Source: an uncultured Collinsella sp.
Lineage (GTDB): Bacteria > Actinomycetota > Coriobacteriia > Coriobacteriales > Coriobacteriaceae
NCBI GenBank assembly: GCA_959602875.1
Contig: CAUGVQ010000086.1
Span: 1 to 8,583 of the forward strand
Reading direction: 5' to 3'
Length of the DNA: 8,583 bases
Under the pieces are notes generated by a model, which searched no databases, had not been told where the DNA came from, and saw nothing but the letters and a program-made list of their open reading frames with translations. Below, piece by piece: positions 6,005 through 8,583 of the stretch. Numbering within the stretch: position 1 is the first letter of the stretch; each line of letters opens with the position of its first letter. The position numbers and the translations under genes were made by a program.

Positions 6005-7438
6005 ATGGACGCAACAAGCGCGCTGCACGATGCTTGGCGCTGCGGGTTTCACATCACGCCGCCGACGGGTTGGCTCAACGATCCCAATGGCCTTTGCCAG
6101 TTCCACGGGGTATATCACGTGTTTCACCAGTACAGCCCCGCATGGCCCGAGCCAGACGCGCCCCGAGGGTGGGGGCATGCCGTGAGCCGGGATCTTGTGC
6201 GGTGGGAGCACGTGGGTATGGCAATCGAGCCCGACACGGCGGACGAGGCGACCGGCTCCTACTCGGGTTGCGCGGTCACGGTGCCCGGCGCTGCGCCCGA
6301 TGGGGGAGACCTCCTGCGGCTGTATTACACCGGCAACGTCAAGGAGCCGGGGGATTTTGACTACATTCACGAGGGCCGGCGCGCCACGCAGATGTTGATC
6401 GAGACTGCAGACGGGCGCACGCTTTCGCCCAAGCGGCCACTGTTGCGCAACGATGACTATCCGCCTACCTGCTCGTGCCACGTACGCGATCCCAAGGTCT
6501 GGCGCCAAGACGGTTTCTGGTGGATGCTCCTCGGCGCGCGTGACCTGTTCGACAAAGGGCTGCTATTGCTCTATCGCTCAGGCGACGGTATCGCCTGGTC
6601 GTTCCATGCCGCGATTCAGTCCAGCGAGGCCTTCGGTTTCATGTGGGAGTGCCCCGACCGCATTGCTATCGATGGCAGCGAATACGTCTCCTTCTGCCCG
6701 CAGGGCATGCAGGCGTTGCCGTGGTCAAACGGCATGCGTGACCAGTCCGGTTACATTTCGCTAGAGAAGGGGGAGCGAGTATGCGACGCTCCTGCCCTCG
6801 ATGCGAAGCGCTTCCAACGTTGGGACTATGGCTTTGATTTCTACGCTCCTCAAACCTTTGTGGATGAATCTGGCCGCACCCTCCTTATCGGCTGGATGGG
6901 CATGCCCGAGGCGCCCTTTGAGAGCGCGCCGGATGGGCTTGGCTGGATCCACTGTCTAACAATCCCACGCGTGGTCACGCGCGCCTCTGACGGATCGCTG
7001 CTGCAGAGCCCCGCGCCCGAGCTCGAAGAGCTGCGGGAAGAGCGCTTTACACTCGACGGGGAGAGTTGCGCCGAGTTGCCCGGGCGGCGTGCCGATATCG
7101 TGTGCGAGGGCATTTCAGGCTCCTTCGCGCTCACGTTTGACGATGCGTTTGAGGTGCGGTTTGCCACAGGCGAATTATCGATTGCATTTATCGACGACGT
7201 GGCGGGCACGGGTGGCGTCGGCGCGGGAAGAACGCGCCGCAGCTGTCTGCTCGATAGCTTGGATGACCTGCGCGTACTTGTGGACGGTTCTGCTGTCGAG
7301 GTCTTTGCCAACGGCGGTCGCGCGGCATTTGCTACGCGCTGGTTCCCGCGTCGCGAGGCTCTCGCGGTGGCGCTCGAAGGGACTTGTGCCGACGCGAGCG
7401 TATGGTCTATGGGCAACGGTATGGTCGGTTGCCGCTGA
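6005..7438 (+). CDS. scrB: Sucrose-6-phosphate hydrolase (GH32)
   Basis: A 477-residue glycoside hydrolase family 32 enzyme that splits sucrose-6-phosphate into glucose-6-phosphate and fructose in the cytosol. The three catalytic blocks are intact: the nucleophile D26 in GWLNDPNG, the transition-state stabiliser D162 in RDPK, and the acid/base E215 in WECPD. The five-bladed propeller spans about residues 10-330 and the C-terminal beta-sandwich the rest, with the family's LRVLVDGSAVEVFANGG block near the end. No signal peptide is seen, fitting a PTS-linked intracellular enzyme. The ATG at 6005 is preferred because GAGGTG (5993-5998) sits six bases before it; the GTG at 5996 lies inside that site. 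The gene is downstream of scrA in the same operon and ends six bases from the convergent peptidase gene. Activity on short fructans cannot be excluded. Confidence 0.95.
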   Translation: MDATSALHDAWRCGFHITPPTGWLNDPNGLCQFHGVYHVFHQYSPAWPEPDAPRGWGHAVSRDLVRWEHVGMAIEPDTADEATGSYSGCAVTVPGAAPDGGDLLRLYYTGNVKEPGDFDYIHEGRRATQMLIETADGRTLSPKRPLLRNDDYPPTCSCHVRDPKVWRQDGFWWMLLGARDLFDKGLLLLYRSGDGIAWSFHAAIQSSEAFGFMWECPDRIAIDGSEYVSFCPQGMQALPWSNGMRDQSGYISLEKGERVCDAPALDAKRFQRWDYGFDFYAPQTFVDESGRTLLIGWMGMPEAPFESAPDGLGWIHCLTIPRVVTRASDGSLLQSPAPELEELREERFTLDGESCAELPGRRADIVCEGISGSFALTFDDAFEVRFATGELSIAFIDDVAGTGGVGAGRTRRSCLLDSLDDLRVLVDGSAVEVFANGGRAAFATRWFPRREALAVALEGTCADASVWSMGNGMVGCR

Positions 7439-7444
7439 GTTTTG

Positions 7445-8089
7445 TCAGTGCGCTTGTGCGACCGCAGCGGCGGGGCGCCTGAGGAGGCGCGCTATCTCGC
7501 GGTTGCGCGGGCAGAACTGGTCGACGAGCGCGTGGAAGCGCGCGTTGTGGCTCGGCTCCAGAAGATGCGTGAGTTCGTGGATGACCACGTAATCGAGGCA
7601 CTCCGGCGGGTAGGCTGCCAATGCGCTATTGATGCGGATGGTCCGGCGCGCGGGCGTGCACGAGCCCCATCGGCTTGTCATGCGTCTGATCTGCCAGCCG
7701 GCGGCATGCGCGCCCACGCGCGCCTCACCGCGTGCGATGGCGCCGGGAAGCGCTCGAGCGACCTCGCGACGGTACAGCGCCTCGACATCCTCAACACTGC
7801 CCGGGGCGGCTTGAAGACGACCCCAAAGGGGGATGAGCCCGTCTGGGGTTGCGTCCGTGCGCGACGGTGCGGCGGCGCGCGTGCGGACGCGTTCGATGTG
7901 CGCGGCGATCCAGCCTGCGCGCCGGTCGAGAAAATCCTGCGCTACGGCTAGAGGGGTGCGCATGGGGATGCTCAGGCTTACGGTGCCGTCGCGGTGGATG
8001 CGCAGGTTGAGGTTTTTCACGCGTTTGCGTATCACGCTAACCGGGACGGTGCCCGCGGGAGTGCGAATCTCAAGTGTCGTAGCTGCCAC
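7445..8089 (-). CDS. YgjP-like (DUF45) zinc metallopeptidase
   Basis: A 214-residue protein of the YgjP/DUF45 metallopeptidase family (M48-related). It carries the zinc motif H171-E172-x2-H175 in HELTHLLEPSHNARF with H181 as probable third ligand, preceded by the family signature MTSRWGSC and the NSALAAYPPECLDYVVIHEL stretch. The N-terminal half (IRKRVKNLNLRIHRDGTVSLSIP) matches the beta-rich start of this family. The GTG at 8089 is chosen because AGGAGG (8099-8094, minus strand) is four bases upstream; an in-frame start at 8164 would add 25 arginine-rich residues with no ribosome-binding site. There is no signal peptide. Physiological substrates of this family are poorly known. The gene is convergent with scrB, whose stop codon is only six bases away, so neither gene has room for its own terminator outside the other. 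Confidence 0.9.
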   Translation of the reverse strand: MAATTLEIRTPAGTVPVSVIRKRVKNLNLRIHRDGTVSLSIPMRTPLAVAQDFLDRRAGWIAAHIERVRTRAAAPSRTDATPDGLIPLWGRLQAAPGSVEDVEALYRREVARALPGAIARGEARVGAHAAGWQIRRMTSRWGSCTPARRTIRINSALAAYPPECLDYVVIHELTHLLEPSHNARFHALVDQFCPRNREIARLLRRPAAAVAQAH

Positions 8090-8141
8090 AGCACCTCCTC
8101 GTGCCCGTCGCGTTGCCCTGTCCCGCCTTGTCGGGCCACCA

Positions 8142-8194
8142 ATTGTAAGGGATTGCGCGCCCATCTCCTGATAATCCCTTTACTCAGGTAGAAT
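8142..8194. promoter_or_regulatory. Divergent promoter region with inverted repeat
   Basis: The 179 bases between the peptidase and FKBP starts (8090-8268) include a perfect 8-bp inverted repeat, AAGGGATT (8147-8154) and AATCCCTT (8173-8180), with an 18-base spacer. Possible -10 boxes are GATAAT (8170-8175) and TAGAAT (8189-8194) for the FKBP gene and TACAAT (8147-8142, minus strand) for the peptidase. None has a convincing -35 at normal spacing, so the promoters are not resolved. The repeat could be an operator or chance. Confidence 0.4.
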
Positions 8195-8268
8195 GAACGC
8201 TGTTGTTGCAAACGAGCCGGGCTGTGCGCGGGCCCAGATCCGTGCGCGCCGGTAGAAAAGGAGTTCCC

Positions 8269-8583
8269 ATGTCCAACCAGGGTAAGAAGGTCCGCGCGCA
8301 CTACCGCGGCACGCTCGATGACGGCACGCAGTTCGACAGCTCTTACGACCGCGGCGAGCCCATTGAGTTCATCTGCGGCGCGCACCAGATGATCGCCGGT
8401 TTCGATGCTGCCGTGCTCGACATGGTGGTCGGTGAGAAGAAGACCGTCCACATCCCGGCGGCGGAGGCCTACGGCGAGCGCCGTGAGGACCTCGTGCTCG
8501 ATTTCCCGGCGGCCCAGGTGCCCAATATCGAGCAGATCAACGTTGGCGACCGCCTGTTCCTCTCCGGCCCCGGCGGCCAGCCC
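8269..8583 (+). CDS. FKBP-type peptidyl-prolyl cis-trans isomerase, SlyD-like (3' truncated by window)
   Basis: The first 105 residues of an FKBP-type prolyl isomerase, an enzyme that speeds protein folding by rotating X-Pro bonds. The pattern VRAHYRGTLDDGTQFDSS, GEPIEFICGAHQMIAGFDAAVLDMVVGEKKTVHIPAAEAYGER is that of SlyD-type proteins, in which a chaperone 'insert-in-flap' domain follows the AYG motif; the residues after about 75 (LVLDFPAAQVPNIEQINVGDRLFL) fit the start of that insert. There is no signal peptide, so it is cytosolic. The ATG at 8269 has AAAGGAG (8257-8263) five bases upstream. The histidine-rich metal-binding tail of some SlyD proteins would lie beyond the window and cannot be checked. 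Confidence 0.92.
   Translation, partial: MSNQGKKVRAHYRGTLDDGTQFDSSYDRGEPIEFICGAHQMIAGFDAAVLDMVVGEKKTVHIPAAEAYGERREDLVLDFPAAQVPNIEQINVGDRLFLSGPGGQP

Noticed and set aside
8090..8164. Upstream start for the YgjP-like peptidase at 8164
   Set aside because: The added 25 residues are arginine-rich and unlike the family, and would overlap the divergent promoter region; AGGAGG supports GTG 8089.

Overview
The window looks like chromosomal DNA from a GC-rich, strictly anaerobic, saccharolytic bacterium. The codon usage is GC-biased, the gene set is class III ribonucleotide reductase, a PTS sucrose operon and folate genes, and the protein sequences have a Coriobacteriia flavour (Collinsella or a relative). 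That placement is inference from recalled sequence resemblance, not from a search. Nothing suggests phage, plasmid, insertion sequence, CRISPR or other mobile DNA. No tRNA or rRNA gene was seen.

Layout. 1-666 is the C-terminal end of the anaerobic ribonucleoside-triphosphate reductase NrdD. A 169-base gap follows, dominated by a large imperfect inverted repeat (677-759). An NTF2/SnoaL-like small protein (836-1237) then overlaps the start of the NrdD activase gene nrdG (1234-1833) by 4 bases. Next comes an HD-domain phosphohydrolase with a C-terminal cysteine cluster (1894-2442), a 233-base gap, and dihydroneopterin aldolase folB (2676-3164), which ends in a good intrinsic-terminator candidate.

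3290-7438 is a complete sucrose utilisation locus, all on the plus strand: a LacI-family repressor, an AT-rich control region with three related operator palindromes, a sucrose-type PTS EIIBC transporter, and a GH32 sucrose-6-phosphate hydrolase. The transporter and hydrolase genes are separated by a 15-bp RNA stem-loop. A YgjP-like (DUF45) zinc metallopeptidase lies convergent on the minus strand (7445-8089). The window closes with the N-terminal part of a SlyD-like FKBP peptidyl-prolyl isomerase, divergent from the peptidase gene (8269 to the edge).

How the genes work together. NrdG uses S-adenosylmethionine to install the glycyl radical on NrdD, which makes deoxynucleotides without oxygen; the NTF2-like protein is translationally coupled to NrdG and its job is unknown. 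The EIIBC protein imports sucrose as sucrose-6-phosphate, the GH32 enzyme splits it into glucose-6-phosphate and fructose, and the LacI protein very probably represses both by binding the operators at 4282-4433. No fructokinase or EIIA is encoded here, so both must come from elsewhere. FolB acts in folate synthesis, and the nearby HD protein may belong to the same pathway. I found no clearly new defence or mobile system. The most interesting items are the NTF2 gene inside the nrd unit, the multi-operator sucrose control region, the two RNA/DNA hairpins, and the HD protein beside folB.
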